Under the pieces are notes generated by a model. It was not told where the DNA came from and did not search any database. It was given only the letters and a program-made list of their open reading frames with translations. From an uncultured Desulfomonile sp. (lineage in GTDB: Bacteria > Desulfobacterota > Desulfomonilia > Desulfomonilales > Desulfomonilaceae): a DNA stretch of 64,000 nucleotides. The position numbers and the translations under genes are program-made. How positions within the stretch are numbered: position 1 is the stretch's first letter; the number at the start of each line of letters is the position of its first letter. Location of the stretch: assembly GCA_903952205.1 (NCBI GenBank), contig CAJBEZ010000022.1, forward strand, positions 1 through 64,000. The letters run 5' to 3'. This document shows positions 26,393 through 35,628 of this stretch, piece by piece.

Positions 26393-26536
26393 TTAATCCA
26401 GGTCAAACCGTTATCTCTTTAGAAAATGGGACTGATGGGATAATGGACTGAGATTAGATTGGGTTGAGAATAGAAGGCGCCTGTTGGGTAGAATTCACTG
26501 ATCAAGGAGGGTGGCGTTTTACGCTGGTCACTGACC

Positions 26537-27481
26537 ATGGAAATAATTCGCGTTCGCGACAAAATATTTCAGACTTTTTTAAAACCGTCGGTAGCTCTCG
26601 GAAATTTCGACGGAGTTCATTTGGGACACCGCGAAATTTTGAGGAGGACGGTAGAGACTGCCCATTCAAAGGGAAGAGACGCTGTAGTCTACACGTTTGA
26701 TCCCCATCCTCGATTGGTGCTTAATCAATCCCCTGACATCCCGCAGATTACTACCGCTGATGAAAAAGCGGCCATACTTGAATCTCTCGGCATCGATGTT
26801 CTGGTCTTGGCTGAATTCACAAAAGAGTTCGCCAAACAAACGCCTGATAGTTTTATTCAGGATACCCTTGTAGAGGAACTGGCGATCAAGAACCTTTTTG
26901 TTGGTGAAAACTATCGATTTGGTAGTGGCAGAGCCGGAACTCCTGATCATTTGAGGAAAATGGGACAGGTTTTTGGTTTTGCGGCGAACATAGTCCCCTC
27001 TGTAAGGGTAGCGGGAGAGATTGTTTCTTCAACGTTAATTCGCAAATTGATTCAGGCGGGCAAGATTGGCCCCGCAAACGAAATGTTAGGCAGACACTTT
27101 TCGGTTCAGGGCAAGGTCATACACGGACATAGCCGTGGCAAAGGATTGGGATATCCAACTGCAAACATAAAGCCCGATAGAAAGCTGCGCCCGCCGGATG
27201 GCGTGTACGCAGTGTTCTGTAAACTCCGCGATCGTGTCTATCCCTCTGTAATGAACATTGGTATGAATCCAACCTTTCATGACCGCAAAACTTCATTCGA
27301 AGTTCATGTCCTGGATTTCTCTGATGAACTATATGGATCGACTATACAGATTTACTTTGTCGAAAGGTTACGTCCGGAATTGACCTTTGAATCAATTGAC
27401 GAACTCAAGTCGCAAATTGCCAAAGATGTTGAAAAGGCGAGGCTCATTCTAATTCACAATGAAGAAAGAATGCCCTTTTAG
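26537..27481 (+). CDS. ribF: Bifunctional riboflavin kinase/FAD synthetase
   Basis: A 314-residue RibF making FMN and then FAD. The N-terminal adenylyltransferase half has SVALGNFDGVHLGHREIL (HxGH nucleotide-binding motif) near residues 15-32, and SSTLIRKLI near 163. The C-terminal riboflavin kinase half has HGHSRGKGLGYPTANI near 190-207 and PPDGVYAV. The length is typical. The ATG has only a weak binding site. It is convergent with folD, with a shared stem-loop at the junction. Confidence 0.96.
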   Translation: MEIIRVRDKIFQTFLKPSVALGNFDGVHLGHREILRRTVETAHSKGRDAVVYTFDPHPRLVLNQSPDIPQITTADEKAAILESLGIDVLVLAEFTKEFAKQTPDSFIQDTLVEELAIKNLFVGENYRFGSGRAGTPDHLRKMGQVFGFAANIVPSVRVAGEIVSSTLIRKLIQAGKIGPANEMLGRHFSVQGKVIHGHSRGKGLGYPTANIKPDRKLRPPDGVYAVFCKLRDRVYPSVMNIGMNPTFHDRKTSFEVHVLDFSDELYGSTIQIYFVERLRPELTFESIDELKSQIAKDVEKARLILIHNEERMPF

Positions 27482-27493
27482 GGGGCACTCTTT
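27465..27493. terminator. Stem-loop between convergent ribF and folD
   Basis: AAAGAATGCCC (27465-27475) pairs with GGGCACTCTTT (27483-27493) over 11 positions with one mismatch; the loop is 7 bases. It overlaps the ribF stop and lies between convergent genes, so it could end both transcripts. Only a short T-run is present. Confidence 0.4.
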
Positions 27494-27513
27494 GCGAAAG
27501 ATTGTGTCTTTGA

Positions 27514-28395
27514 CTACTTCTTCACGAAAGACTCTTTTGCGGCTGTAAGAGTATTCTTCATGAGCATGGCGATGGTCATCGGACCAACACCTCCCGGCAC
27601 AGGAGTAATCGCTGCGGCTTTTTCCTTGACTTCATTGAACGCCACGTCTCCCACGAGCTTGAAACCCTTCTCGGTTCCGGGGGCGTCTACCCTGTTAATA
27701 CCTACATCAATAACTACAGCGCCTTCCTTGACCATATCCGCTGTCACGTATTCCGGGCGTCCGATGGCGCCAATAACTATATCCGCTTCCGCACAGCGAG
27801 CTTTCAAGTTCTTGGTTTTGGTGTGACACATCGTCACTGTGGCGTTCATATCTCGCTGGTCGAGCATATTCGAAAGGGGCCGGCCGACTATGTTGCTTCT
27901 TCCGAGGATAACGACATCCTTACCGGCGGTTTCGAAGCCTCCCCTCTTGATGAGCTCTATAACGCCCGCAGGTGTGCACGGCAGGAATCTTACTTCACCA
28001 ATGCTAATCAGGCCGACGTTAAAGGGATGGAAACAGTCCACATCCTTTTCGGGAAGAATGGAGCGCAAAATCTTGGTTTCCGGTATATGTTTGGGCAACG
28101 GCAACTGGCAGAGAATACCGTGAACGGTCTTATCCTTGTTGTAATCCTCGATGACCTTAATCAGTTCTTCTGTGGTGGTGGTCGCCGGCAGTCTGGTTTC
28201 CAGAGACTTGATCCCGATATACTCGCACGCTTTCTTCTTGTTCAATACATAGACTTTTGACGCTGGGTCTTCACCGACCAGAATAACCGCAAGACAGGGT
28301 TCCATACCCTGAGCCTTGAGCTTGACGACCTCTTCTTTCATTTCGTCCTTGAGTTGTTGAGAAACTTCATTTCCACTAATGATTTTGGCTGACAT
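27514..28395 (-). CDS. folD: Methylenetetrahydrofolate dehydrogenase/cyclohydrolase
   Basis: A 293-residue FolD interconverting 5,10-methylene-, methenyl- and 10-formyl-tetrahydrofolate. Visible are the catalytic YVLNKKKACEYIGI (Lys near residue 54), HGILCQLPLPKHI near 95-107, the DVDCFHP segment, the NAD(P) site VILGRSNIVGRPLSNML near 163-180, and TPVPGGVGPMTIAMLM at the end. The ATG follows TAGGAGG. It sits next to cooC and DUF3786, which suggests service in the methyl branch of the Wood-Ljungdahl pathway besides ordinary one-carbon supply. Confidence 0.96.
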   Translation of the reverse strand: MSAKIISGNEVSQQLKDEMKEEVVKLKAQGMEPCLAVILVGEDPASKVYVLNKKKACEYIGIKSLETRLPATTTTEELIKVIEDYNKDKTVHGILCQLPLPKHIPETKILRSILPEKDVDCFHPFNVGLISIGEVRFLPCTPAGVIELIKRGGFETAGKDVVILGRSNIVGRPLSNMLDQRDMNATVTMCHTKTKNLKARCAEADIVIGAIGRPEYVTADMVKEGAVVIDVGINRVDAPGTEKGFKLVGDVAFNEVKEKAAAITPVPGGVGPMTIAMLMKNTLTAAKESFVKK

Positions 28396-28526
28396 GCGGT
28401 CCTCCTAAAAGTTTTTTAGCTGATATCGACATGAGGGTCGTGTTAGCTACTTCACGGCCTATAATGAGCAATCAAAATTGTGACGCCAAATTGTTTAAAT
28501 ATTTCAGATCAACCAGTTAATATCGA

Positions 28527-29285
28527 TTAATTCTGTATGGCTGAAGCTATTTTCTCGATTGCCCTGAATATCTCAGGGTCATCGAGAGATGGTGGACGAT
28601 TTTCAAGGTCCGCGCGTGCGATCTCCTCGGAGAAAGGTATAATACCAATTAGAGGAATCTCTCCTAAATTATCTTTCAGGAATTTTTCCTGGTCTACATT
28701 GCGAACTTTGCTCCCCACCGCTGAAATGTTCTTGAGTCCTATGTCTTGAGTAAGTTGTCGAACTTTATCTGCGGTTTCTATGCTTCTTTGACCTGGCTCC
28801 ACAACTATTAGCAGGCGATCCACTCCTTGCGCTGTGCCGCGGCCTAAATGCTCAATACCAGCTTCCATATCCATTATGACGAGGTCTTTTTCATATAGAA
28901 CCAGATGATTAATCAGTGCCTTAAGTAATACACTTTCAGGACATATACATCCGCCGCCGCCTTTCTTGACCGTTCCCATCACCAGAAGCCTGACACCATC
29001 CTTTTCACGTCCTAACGCCTCCGGTAGATCATCCACCTTAGGATTCATTTTGAAGAATCCGCCAACGGTTCCCTTTTTACTTTCTGTCCGTTCATAAATT
29101 AGGTCTTCCATTTTGGCGATTGGCGTTAAACCATGAGTGTCAATGCCCAGAGCCGAACCAAGGTTGGCGTCCGGGTCAGCGTCAACAGCCAAAACCCTGT
29201 AACCTTTTCTAGCCCAATAACGCGCCAATAGGCTACTTAGAGTAGTCTTGCCTACTCCCCCTTTACCCGAGACAGCGATTTTCAT
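28527..29285 (-). CDS. cooC: CooC/AcsF-type nickel-insertion ATPase
   Basis: A 252-residue MinD/SIMIBI-class ATPase. The start KIAVSGKGGVGKTTLSSLLA is the deviant Walker A (GKGGVGKTT), followed by VLAVDADPDANLG and DLVIMDMEAGIEHLGRGT (Walker B). GGGCICPESVLLKAL around residue 115 provides the CXC that in CooC proteins binds metal between subunits; here it is C-I-C. Family members insert nickel into carbon monoxide dehydrogenase/acetyl-CoA synthase. The CODH structural genes are not in the window. Neighbours folD and DUF3786 agree with this role. TGAGGTCACT precedes the ATG. Confidence 0.9.
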   Translation of the reverse strand: MKIAVSGKGGVGKTTLSSLLARYWARKGYRVLAVDADPDANLGSALGIDTHGLTPIAKMEDLIYERTESKKGTVGGFFKMNPKVDDLPEALGREKDGVRLLVMGTVKKGGGGCICPESVLLKALINHLVLYEKDLVIMDMEAGIEHLGRGTAQGVDRLLIVVEPGQRSIETADKVRQLTQDIGLKNISAVGSKVRNVDQEKFLKDNLGEIPLIGIIPFSEEIARADLENRPPSLDDPEIFRAIEKIASAIQN

Positions 29286-29346
29286 AGTGACCTCAGCAGG
29301 TTCATTAAAAAAGTCATATAAATCATGAATAATTATTTTCTGGACA

Positions 29347-29994
29347 TTATTGTCGTTTGGAACGTCGCATTAATTCAAGGACAGCCATCTGCGCCGATAC
29401 CGCCATGTCTTCAGCGCTAAAATAAAATTCCGCGGTTTCATCAAACAACACACTCGCCTCCGGAGGAAATTCATCGTCCCCCTTCCAGACCACGCACGTA
29501 ATTGGAATGAACGGAAAGTATGGCAATTCTATGGCGGCGTCTCCATTGTCGAGGACCTTTCCTCCCAGAGCCAGCCCAGCCTCTATCATAGGATGAGGAT
29601 CCTGGCCAAACACCGCTATCAGGATCTCTTTAGTCCTTCTATTAAAAGCGGGTTCATAAAAAGCCCCATCCTTGAATTCCCGGAAATGTTTTAGCCGACC
29701 TCCTGGTTTTTCTCCAGTGGCGGAATTCAGATAATGTAAACAGAGAATCGATAGCCATATCGGCGCTTCTTCTGCAGTTTCCTGAATCGAGAATTTCTTG
29801 GTTTCGAGATCCAACTGTACGAGAGTGTTTAGATGAGGCACCAGGACATTCTTACCGGAAATTTTAGCTCCGGCGTGGTTTGCTATCCATGCGGGATCTT
29901 TCCTGGAAAAAATGTCCAGTCCAATCTCCAAAGCCTTTTCATAATTGTCCTGTTTGGGAAGATCCAATTTGTTGAAGTCCTTCACTGTTAACAT
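29347..29994 (-). CDS. DUF3786 domain protein
   Basis: A 215-residue soluble protein that I assign to DUF3786, a family of unknown function found mostly in anaerobes with corrinoid/CO2-fixing metabolism. Conserved-looking stretches are LVQLDLETKKFSI, EEAPIWLSILCLHYLNSATG, LKHFREFKDGAFYEPAF and ELPYFPFIPITCVVWKGDDEFPPEAS, followed by LFDETAEFYFSAEDMAVSAQM. The start at 29994 (MLTVKDFN) is preferred over an in-frame GTG 15 bases upstream. It lies 61 bases upstream of cooC on the same strand. Confidence 0.78.
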   Translation of the reverse strand: MLTVKDFNKLDLPKQDNYEKALEIGLDIFSRKDPAWIANHAGAKISGKNVLVPHLNTLVQLDLETKKFSIQETAEEAPIWLSILCLHYLNSATGEKPGGRLKHFREFKDGAFYEPAFNRRTKEILIAVFGQDPHPMIEAGLALGGKVLDNGDAAIELPYFPFIPITCVVWKGDDEFPPEASVLFDETAEFYFSAEDMAVSAQMAVLELMRRSKRQ

Positions 29995-30102
29995 GCCAGT
30001 TCCCGTCACTAGGGAAAGGGACCAGGTAAGATCAGCCGATGATACCCATCCCCTTGTTGATCAGATCAGAATCCTAATAAGTTACCTTATTGTTCGATAA
30101 GG

Positions 30103-31683
30103 CTAAATGGTGACTCGCCTAACCGACACAACATGACTAACCCCAAGCAGGTCATTCAATACTTCCTGGCCGGCCCTGGTGTCGGTCGTCAAGAATAGCA
30201 AAGCTTCTCCTCCGGGCTCGTAACGCGCAAACTGAAAATGCGAAATATTGATTCCAAGGGCTCCCAATGTAGATCCCACCTGACCGATCAGACCAGGTTT
30301 GTCGAGTCCATGAATCAGCAAGACTTCCCCTGATAGATCGAATTCCCCTCGGAACTGTCCATACCGCACCATGCGAGGTTCGGATTTCCCGAATAGCGTT
30401 CCCTCTACCAGGTGTTCACTGCTTTGAGTCGTTACCTTGAACCGCAAAAGAGAAATAAAATTTTCAGAACGACTCATTCTGGTTTCGGAAACGAGAATAC
30501 CTCTTTCCTCTGCTACCATAGGGGCATTAACCTGATTGACGTCATCCTGCATTATTGGTTTGAGTAATCCAGTCAGGAAACAGGTAGTAATTGGTTTGAG
30601 TTCCATTTCGAGCACGGCGCCGGAATATTGGCACTCTACGTTTGTGATTCCGGTTTGAATCATGGAACCCAGGAAAGTTCCCAGGCGTTGAGCTAGATCC
30701 AGGTAGGGTTTGAGGTTTTCCAGGGCTTCTCCGGATACTGCTGGAGCATTAACGGCATTCTGTATTGTGCCATCCACAAGGTAATCTTTGATCTGATTTG
30801 CAACGGCTATCGCTACGTTGTCCTGGGCTTCCCTCGTAGACGCCCCCAAATGCGGCGTGCAAATAACATTGTCCAACTGTATCAGGCGGCTCAGCCCGGG
30901 AGGTTCCTGCATGAATACGTCAAGCGCGGCGCCTGCAACCTTGCCTGATTCTATCGCGTCGGCAAGGTCATCCTCGTTAACGACCTGGCCTCGAGAACAA
31001 TTAACTATTCTCACCCCTGTCTTCATCTTTGCTATGTTCTTGGAATTCACAAGACCCCGGGTTTCATCAGTCAAAGGAACATGGAATGTAATTATGTCGG
31101 AATCCTTAAAGACCTCTTCCAGAGTCCCCAGTCTAATCCCCATCTGCTTGGCCTGTTCAAGGGAGAGGAAAGGATCGTAGGCCATTACCTTCATTCCCAA
31201 CCCTGTGGCCCTGTCGGCGACAACAGCGCCAATTTTTCCCAACCCGACAATCCCTAGGACTTTATTAAAAATTTCTGTGCCCGAAAATTTCTTTTTTTCC
31301 CATTTCCCCTGTTTCATTGACGCGTTGGCTTGAGCAATATTTCTGACCATACACAACATCATTGAAATGGCGTGTTCCGCTGTTGTTACGGTATTGCCTC
31401 CCGGGGTGTTCATGACGACTATTCCCCTTTTGGAAGCGGCCCTGATATCTACGTTATCGAGGCCGGTGCCGGCTCTACCGATCACCTTTAAATTAGACGC
31501 CGCAGCGATTACTTCAGCCGTAGCCTTTGTTGCGCCACGAACTACAAGGCCATGATAATCCGGAATAACTGCAATTAGTTCTTCCGGGCTCATTCCGACC
31601 TTAACATCCACTTCGATACCGGGCGCGTCCGCTAGAATTTGAACACCCAGTTCAGATAAATTGTCCGATACAAGGACTTTCAC
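30103..31683 (-). CDS. serA: D-3-phosphoglycerate dehydrogenase
   Basis: A 526-residue long-form SerA that oxidises 3-phosphoglycerate for serine synthesis. Present are GRAGTGLDNVDIRAAS near residue 73, the NAD-binding GLGKIGAVVADRA near 145, the catalytic Arg region NCSRGQVVNEDDL near 230, and HLGASTREAQ with the catalytic His near 278. An intervening domain and a C-terminal ACT domain (LLIHGLDKPGLIGQVGSTLG) complete the long form. The ACT domain predicts feedback control by serine. The start is GTG with GGGAGG. A promoter candidate lies about 195 bases upstream. Confidence 0.96.
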   Translation of the reverse strand: MKVLVSDNLSELGVQILADAPGIEVDVKVGMSPEELIAVIPDYHGLVVRGATKATAEVIAAASNLKVIGRAGTGLDNVDIRAASKRGIVVMNTPGGNTVTTAEHAISMMLCMVRNIAQANASMKQGKWEKKKFSGTEIFNKVLGIVGLGKIGAVVADRATGLGMKVMAYDPFLSLEQAKQMGIRLGTLEEVFKDSDIITFHVPLTDETRGLVNSKNIAKMKTGVRIVNCSRGQVVNEDDLADAIESGKVAGAALDVFMQEPPGLSRLIQLDNVICTPHLGASTREAQDNVAIAVANQIKDYLVDGTIQNAVNAPAVSGEALENLKPYLDLAQRLGTFLGSMIQTGITNVECQYSGAVLEMELKPITTCFLTGLLKPIMQDDVNQVNAPMVAEERGILVSETRMSRSENFISLLRFKVTTQSSEHLVEGTLFGKSEPRMVRYGQFRGEFDLSGEVLLIHGLDKPGLIGQVGSTLGALGINISHFQFARYEPGGEALLFLTTDTRAGQEVLNDLLGVSHVVSVRRVTI

Positions 31684-31877
31684 AAGGATATTCCTCCCTT
31701 AGTCATAAATAGCTCACACAGTGCAAGGATACGGGTCTACACTTATTTGTGGCGCCCACTGTCAAGCATCGAATTTCCCGCTAAATTGAAGATATTCGTA
31801 TGCCTCGCCTTTCCCTGTGGTGCTGTTTTTTGCTCTATAGTTAAAGGATCTGCCAGTTGGCTACAGCGCTCCGCTTT

Positions 31878-31906
31878 TTTCTATCAATAACAACAAGGTA
31901 TGTCAA
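31878..31906 (-). promoter_or_regulatory. Promoter candidate for serA
   Basis: On the minus strand TTGACA (31906-31901), 17 bases, TAGAAA (31883-31878). Transcription would give a leader of about 190 bases before the serA GTG. I see no recognisable riboswitch in that leader. Confidence 0.5.
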
Positions 31907-31952
31907 GAATTGGGTCCGGGTAAAACTTTCGTCGGACATGCCGCCAGCTTGG

Positions 31953-32312
31953 TTACGCACTGACCCATAGGGCCGCCAGAATCAACGCAAACAGGCCTAT
32001 GCTCATCGGAATCAGAGGCACAGGCGTCATTGTGTCCATTGGCGTAAGACCTTCGTCTTCCATCCAGGATGAGCCGACCCGGCGCTTTGAGTTCCCTGTT
32101 TCGATGGTTTTATCGTGAGAATCCAAACCAGTTTCATCTGACATGAAAGGGTTTGGACTTACTGCATTCGAATTGGGGTTAATCGACTCAGACTTTAGAA
32201 TTATAGCTTCGTCCAGGAGTTCCAGTTTGGTTAAATCGGTGTATTCGACCCTCCGAAAAACAGTCAGACTCTTAGATCCCGCTACTGAATCGCTCTCATT
32301 ATCGAAACTCAT
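31953..32312 (-). CDS. Small protein with C-terminal membrane anchor, unknown
   Basis: A 119-residue protein not recognised. It is polar and Ser/Asp/Asn-rich for about 95 residues, then ends with a single hydrophobic segment (VPLIPMSIGLFALILAALWV) close to the C-terminus, like a tail-anchored protein. The ATG has GAGGTGAG about 12 bases upstream, rather far. The gene lies between serA and the divergent helical protein gene, each about 300 bases away, and has no clear operon partner. Confidence 0.5.
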   Translation of the reverse strand: MSFDNESDSVAGSKSLTVFRRVEYTDLTKLELLDEAIILKSESINPNSNAVSPNPFMSDETGLDSHDKTIETGNSKRRVGSSWMEDEGLTPMDTMTPVPLIPMSIGLFALILAALWVSA

Positions 32313-32611
32313 GATTTGTTAAACTCACCTCTCTAGCAAAATAAAACGCGCCGCAACATAAACAGAACGAATCTATTTTATTAATAAATTATAATAAAAA
32401 CTTGAAAAAAGTCACTGTTTTTATTCTAACTACGTATAATAAAAAAAGATGGTTTCAATTTGCTATCTAATTTCGAAGCTTGGCGCCTAGCGCGGTTTCT
32501 GTAACACTTGTAAAATATCAACCAATCAAGTTATCTAAATTATCGCAACAAAGCGGTTGTAAACCCTGTCTAAACTTTGAAATAACGCACAACGCCGGCA
32601 CGGAGGATTCA

Positions 32612-33166
32612 ATGGACAAGAAATCACCGGATGTAAAAGACTCCATCTCTGAGTTGATGGGAAATATTGGAACAATAGGTGTTTTCATGTTGGGAGAAAT
32701 CAGAGTTCTTCTAAAAAAAAGTTGGGGTTCGTCCAAACAGGAATTCCGGACTGCGGTTGATCAAGCCGCCACCAATTTGAAACGCTCCGGAAAATTGGCG
32801 GTCAGCGACATAGAAACTGCGTCGACAAAAATCAAAGACGCATGGGAGACTCTTGATAAAGAGAGAAACCTTGATTGGGACAGTTTCATTGCGGATCTGA
32901 AGCAACGACTCAAATTGGTGGGATCTGTCAGCAAGGAAGCTTTCAGTTTATGCGTCAAACAGGCTTGGGAATTACTGGATAAGCAATGGACAGCTTTTGG
33001 TAGAATTGGGGAGGACCGGTTTAAAAAGGCCCACGAGCAGTCTGGGGAAATCGCAAAAACTGTCAAGGACGGGCTGGATAGTTTGTTGAACAACGTTCAA
33101 AAAACCGGAAGAAAACTTGATAAGGCTCTGGACGCAGCCTGGAATGAAATCAAGAAAAAGGATTAA
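32612..33166 (+). CDS. Amphipathic helical repeat protein, phasin-like, unknown
   Basis: A 184-residue protein, soluble and highly charged, predicted almost wholly alpha-helical. Degenerate repeats of IKDAWETLDKE, VKQAWELLDKQW and LDAAWNEIKKK recur near residues 75, 120 and 170, and a short hydrophobic stretch (MGNIGTIGVFMLGEI) lies near the start. The pattern resembles phasins or apolipoprotein-like surface-binding proteins, without a specific match. The ATG at 32612 follows CGGAGGATTC; an earlier start at 32480 lacks a site. The AT-rich gap upstream holds a perfect TATAAT at 32435-32440. coaE begins 75 bases downstream. Confidence 0.6.
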   Translation: MDKKSPDVKDSISELMGNIGTIGVFMLGEIRVLLKKSWGSSKQEFRTAVDQAATNLKRSGKLAVSDIETASTKIKDAWETLDKERNLDWDSFIADLKQRLKLVGSVSKEAFSLCVKQAWELLDKQWTAFGRIGEDRFKKAHEQSGEIAKTVKDGLDSLLNNVQKTGRKLDKALDAAWNEIKKKD

Positions 33167-33241
33167 CAGATCATAGTATTGTGGGTTAAGGTCAAACTTA
33201 GGCTTGGTTAAGAGATTTCTGCAAGGCACAGTTGAAGAAAA

Positions 33242-33859
33242 TTGAAAAAATCACTCACAGTTGGTCTTACAGGCGGTATAGCGAGTGGAAAAAGCGCGGT
33301 AAGCAGGATTTTCAGGGAACATGGAATCCCTGTAATTTGCGCCGATGAACTCGCTCGTGAGGTTGTAAAGCCAGGATCACGAGGAATCAGGGAAATATCG
33401 TCAGTTTTCGGGGATTCTGTTTTGGACCCTGATGGGGAACTCAACAGGCCCGAATTAGCGAGACGGGTGTTCTCAGACACTTCTAAACGTAAGATACTCG
33501 AATCGATAATCCATCCCAAAGTTTCCCAGGAGAAAGATCGCCTTGTTGATATTTACCACAAGGCAGGCCAGCACATTGTGGTGGTGGACGTTCCTTTATT
33601 GTTCGAAGCGGGCTGGGAAGGTTCTTTCGACCTTGTTATTCTTGTTTATGCGCCCCGGAAAGTTCAAAGAAAGCGGCTGATCAGCCGGGACAAGATGTCC
33701 AGCGATGAAGCTTCTTCAAGGTTAAACGCTCAAATGGATATCGAATCAAAAAGAACCATGGCGGATATAATCATTGACAACAGTGAATCACTTGTTGAGA
33801 CGGAAAAGCAGGTCGCCATGATAATAGAAAGGCTGGAAACGTCGCTTAAATCTGGCTAA
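33242..33859 (+). CDS. coaE: Dephospho-CoA kinase
   Basis: A 205-residue CoaE performing the last step of CoA synthesis. P-loop GLTGGIASGKSAVSRIF lies at residues 8-24. ICADELAREVVKPGSRG follows (Asp33-type catalytic region), then VVDVPLLFEAGWEGSFD near 115-131 and RLISRDKMSSDEASSRLNAQ, all usual. The start is a TTG (TTGAAAAAATCACTC) because no ATG lies in frame upstream of the P-loop; the ribosome site is weak. The gene is followed at 51 bases by the cupin gene. Confidence 0.95.
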   Translation: MKKSLTVGLTGGIASGKSAVSRIFREHGIPVICADELAREVVKPGSRGIREISSVFGDSVLDPDGELNRPELARRVFSDTSKRKILESIIHPKVSQEKDRLVDIYHKAGQHIVVVDVPLLFEAGWEGSFDLVILVYAPRKVQRKRLISRDKMSSDEASSRLNAQMDIESKRTMADIIIDNSESLVETEKQVAMIIERLETSLKSG

Positions 33860-33910
33860 TTACAGCAGTTAAAGATTTGATAAGATAACATTCATTCGCG
33901 AGGAGATTTC

Positions 33911-34669
33911 ATGGAAAAACGGTCATGGGACCTGATCAGAAAAGAAAAATTATCCGAGGATATCAGCCGTCAGATGCTTTGGGGCAAGAACCTAATGGCT
34001 GTTCGAATAGAACTTGCCCCCAATTCGGGGGTTCCTATTCATGAACATGAATCGGAACAATTTACCACGGTTCAGACAGGTCAGGTAACGCTTCATTTTC
34101 CGGAACACGGGGATTTTATATTGGGGCCGGGTGAGATGCTGATAATCCCGTCAATGGTCCCGCACAGCGCTTTAGCAGGACCGGAAGGCTGTCAGGTCAT
34201 CGATATGTTTTCCCCAATACGGCAGGATTTCATTGATGGTTCAACCAGTTACTTCAAGAATTCGCAGGAAGAATCCGGCTCTGAGCAGGTTGAACTGGAC
34301 AAGGCGGCAAAGACCTCACGGGAGGATCCATTCTCTGAACTCCACAGTTTTCTGGCGGGCGCGGGAATAAGAGTTCCTATCGAGAAGCTCAGGGAGTACC
34401 CTTTAGACACTATCGCACGATACACATACGAAAAAGAATGCATTACCATGGGGCAACTCCGGCAAATTCTGGGTTTCGACAAGAAGCAGGCCAAAGACAT
34501 GTTGAGGATCTGGAAGCATGGGGACGATCACAGCGAGTCGAGCTATAAACGAAACCTGGAACGCGTCGTTATCGTGCCCAACGTCTATGAGGCTCCGCGT
34601 CCAGTCACTGAATCGGAGTCCGAGACTGTAAAGGAAACAGATGGACGAAAAGAAGATCCTAAAGATTAA
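33911..34669 (+). CDS. Cupin-domain protein with C-terminal extension
   Basis: A 252-residue protein. Residues 25-115 form a small cupin barrel, with metal-type ligands in HEHESEQFTTVQTG (His-x-His...Glu) and PSMVPHSALAG (second His). The remaining 130 residues have no domain I recognise; residues 165-205 look like a small helical DNA- or protein-binding segment (YTYEKECITMGQLRQILGF, then KQAKDMLRIW). Cupin plus a helical tail may indicate a regulator or an isomerase; neither is proved. GCGAGGAGATTTC precedes the ATG. Its end overlaps the methyltransferase start by 29 bases. Confidence 0.75.
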   Translation: MEKRSWDLIRKEKLSEDISRQMLWGKNLMAVRIELAPNSGVPIHEHESEQFTTVQTGQVTLHFPEHGDFILGPGEMLIIPSMVPHSALAGPEGCQVIDMFSPIRQDFIDGSTSYFKNSQEESGSEQVELDKAAKTSREDPFSELHSFLAGAGIRVPIEKLREYPLDTIARYTYEKECITMGQLRQILGFDKKQAKDMLRIWKHGDDHSESSYKRNLERVVIVPNVYEAPRPVTESESETVKETDGRKEDPKD

Positions 34670-35441
34670 AAACGCAGTAAAGAGAAATTTCGAACAGAGT
34701 CCTGATAAATATTCGGAGTTTGAGAATAAATTCGGTTTTTTTTACTCTCTGAACTCAGTTCTGCTTGATAGGCTCAAAATTCATTCCAATGCCAGGGTCC
34801 TTGACATCGGGTGTGGCACGGGGGCCAGTTCGGTACAGATTCTGGAGACTATCCCCGGAGCTATGGTGTGGGGACTCGACAATTCTCCTTCCATGTTGGA
34901 TGTGGCGAGAATTAACAATCCGGATCCATCAAGGCTCAAGTTCATTGAAGGAGACGCCGGCGACCTGACGAGTTGTGTACATGATTCAATGGATGTCATT
35001 ATTTACAGCGCCTCGATATTTCTAATTCCGGATTACGAGGCTAGCCTTTCCCAGGCCTGGAAGCTATTGGAACCTGGAGGCGAGCTAGGTTTGACTTTTA
35101 TGGTGGGGGTTTATGGCGCCACCGACGAAAGCGCGTTTGTTTGTGCGGACCGGAATGCTCAGACGAATGTCAGTTCAAGGAAACCAGTCGAATTTGATAG
35201 CCTCGCTCTTTTCGTTCAGAATCTCTTTGGCTCCATCAATGTTGAAACCATAAACTTTCTTTACGATCTTGATTTATTGAAACAGTTCTTTTCTATTCCA
35301 GCCATGTCCGCCGGTTTGTATCCTGCGCTTGATTATCAGGACCGACTGAAAATGCTGGACAAATTATTTTCGAACTTGCCCTGCGAGAAATTGTCGTTCC
35401 GCTGGAATTTCATTACCGCCGTAAAACAAGAAACCTCTTAG
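34641..35441 (+). CDS. Class I SAM-dependent methyltransferase
   Basis: A 266-residue methyltransferase. The SAM-binding motif I VLDIGCGTGASSVQIL is near residues 53-68, the acidic residue of motif II is in VWGLDNSPSMLDVA near 78, and FIEGDAGDL follows. The overall form is like ubiquinone/menaquinone or malonyl-ACP methyltransferases, but the substrate is unknown. GTAAAGGAAACAG, inside the end of the cupin gene, precedes the ATG, so translation is coupled. Confidence 0.85.
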   Translation: MDEKKILKIKNAVKRNFEQSPDKYSEFENKFGFFYSLNSVLLDRLKIHSNARVLDIGCGTGASSVQILETIPGAMVWGLDNSPSMLDVARINNPDPSRLKFIEGDAGDLTSCVHDSMDVIIYSASIFLIPDYEASLSQAWKLLEPGGELGLTFMVGVYGATDESAFVCADRNAQTNVSSRKPVEFDSLALFVQNLFGSINVETINFLYDLDLLKQFFSIPAMSAGLYPALDYQDRLKMLDKLFSNLPCEKLSFRWNFITAVKQETS

Positions 35442-35628
35442 TGTGACTAGCTGATGGTCGCAGAGGCGGTGATGGACCGACCCTTTGTTAATGTCATCTC
35501 GAGTGAGCTAAGCAACTAGAGATCTAAATTCCCCGGCTCTAAACAACATTTTAACTAGAGTTGTCTGTTGAACCCAACTTCCAATGAAAAAAGCGGATTA
35601 CTTTATTCGAGTCTGATTTTTTGCCTGA

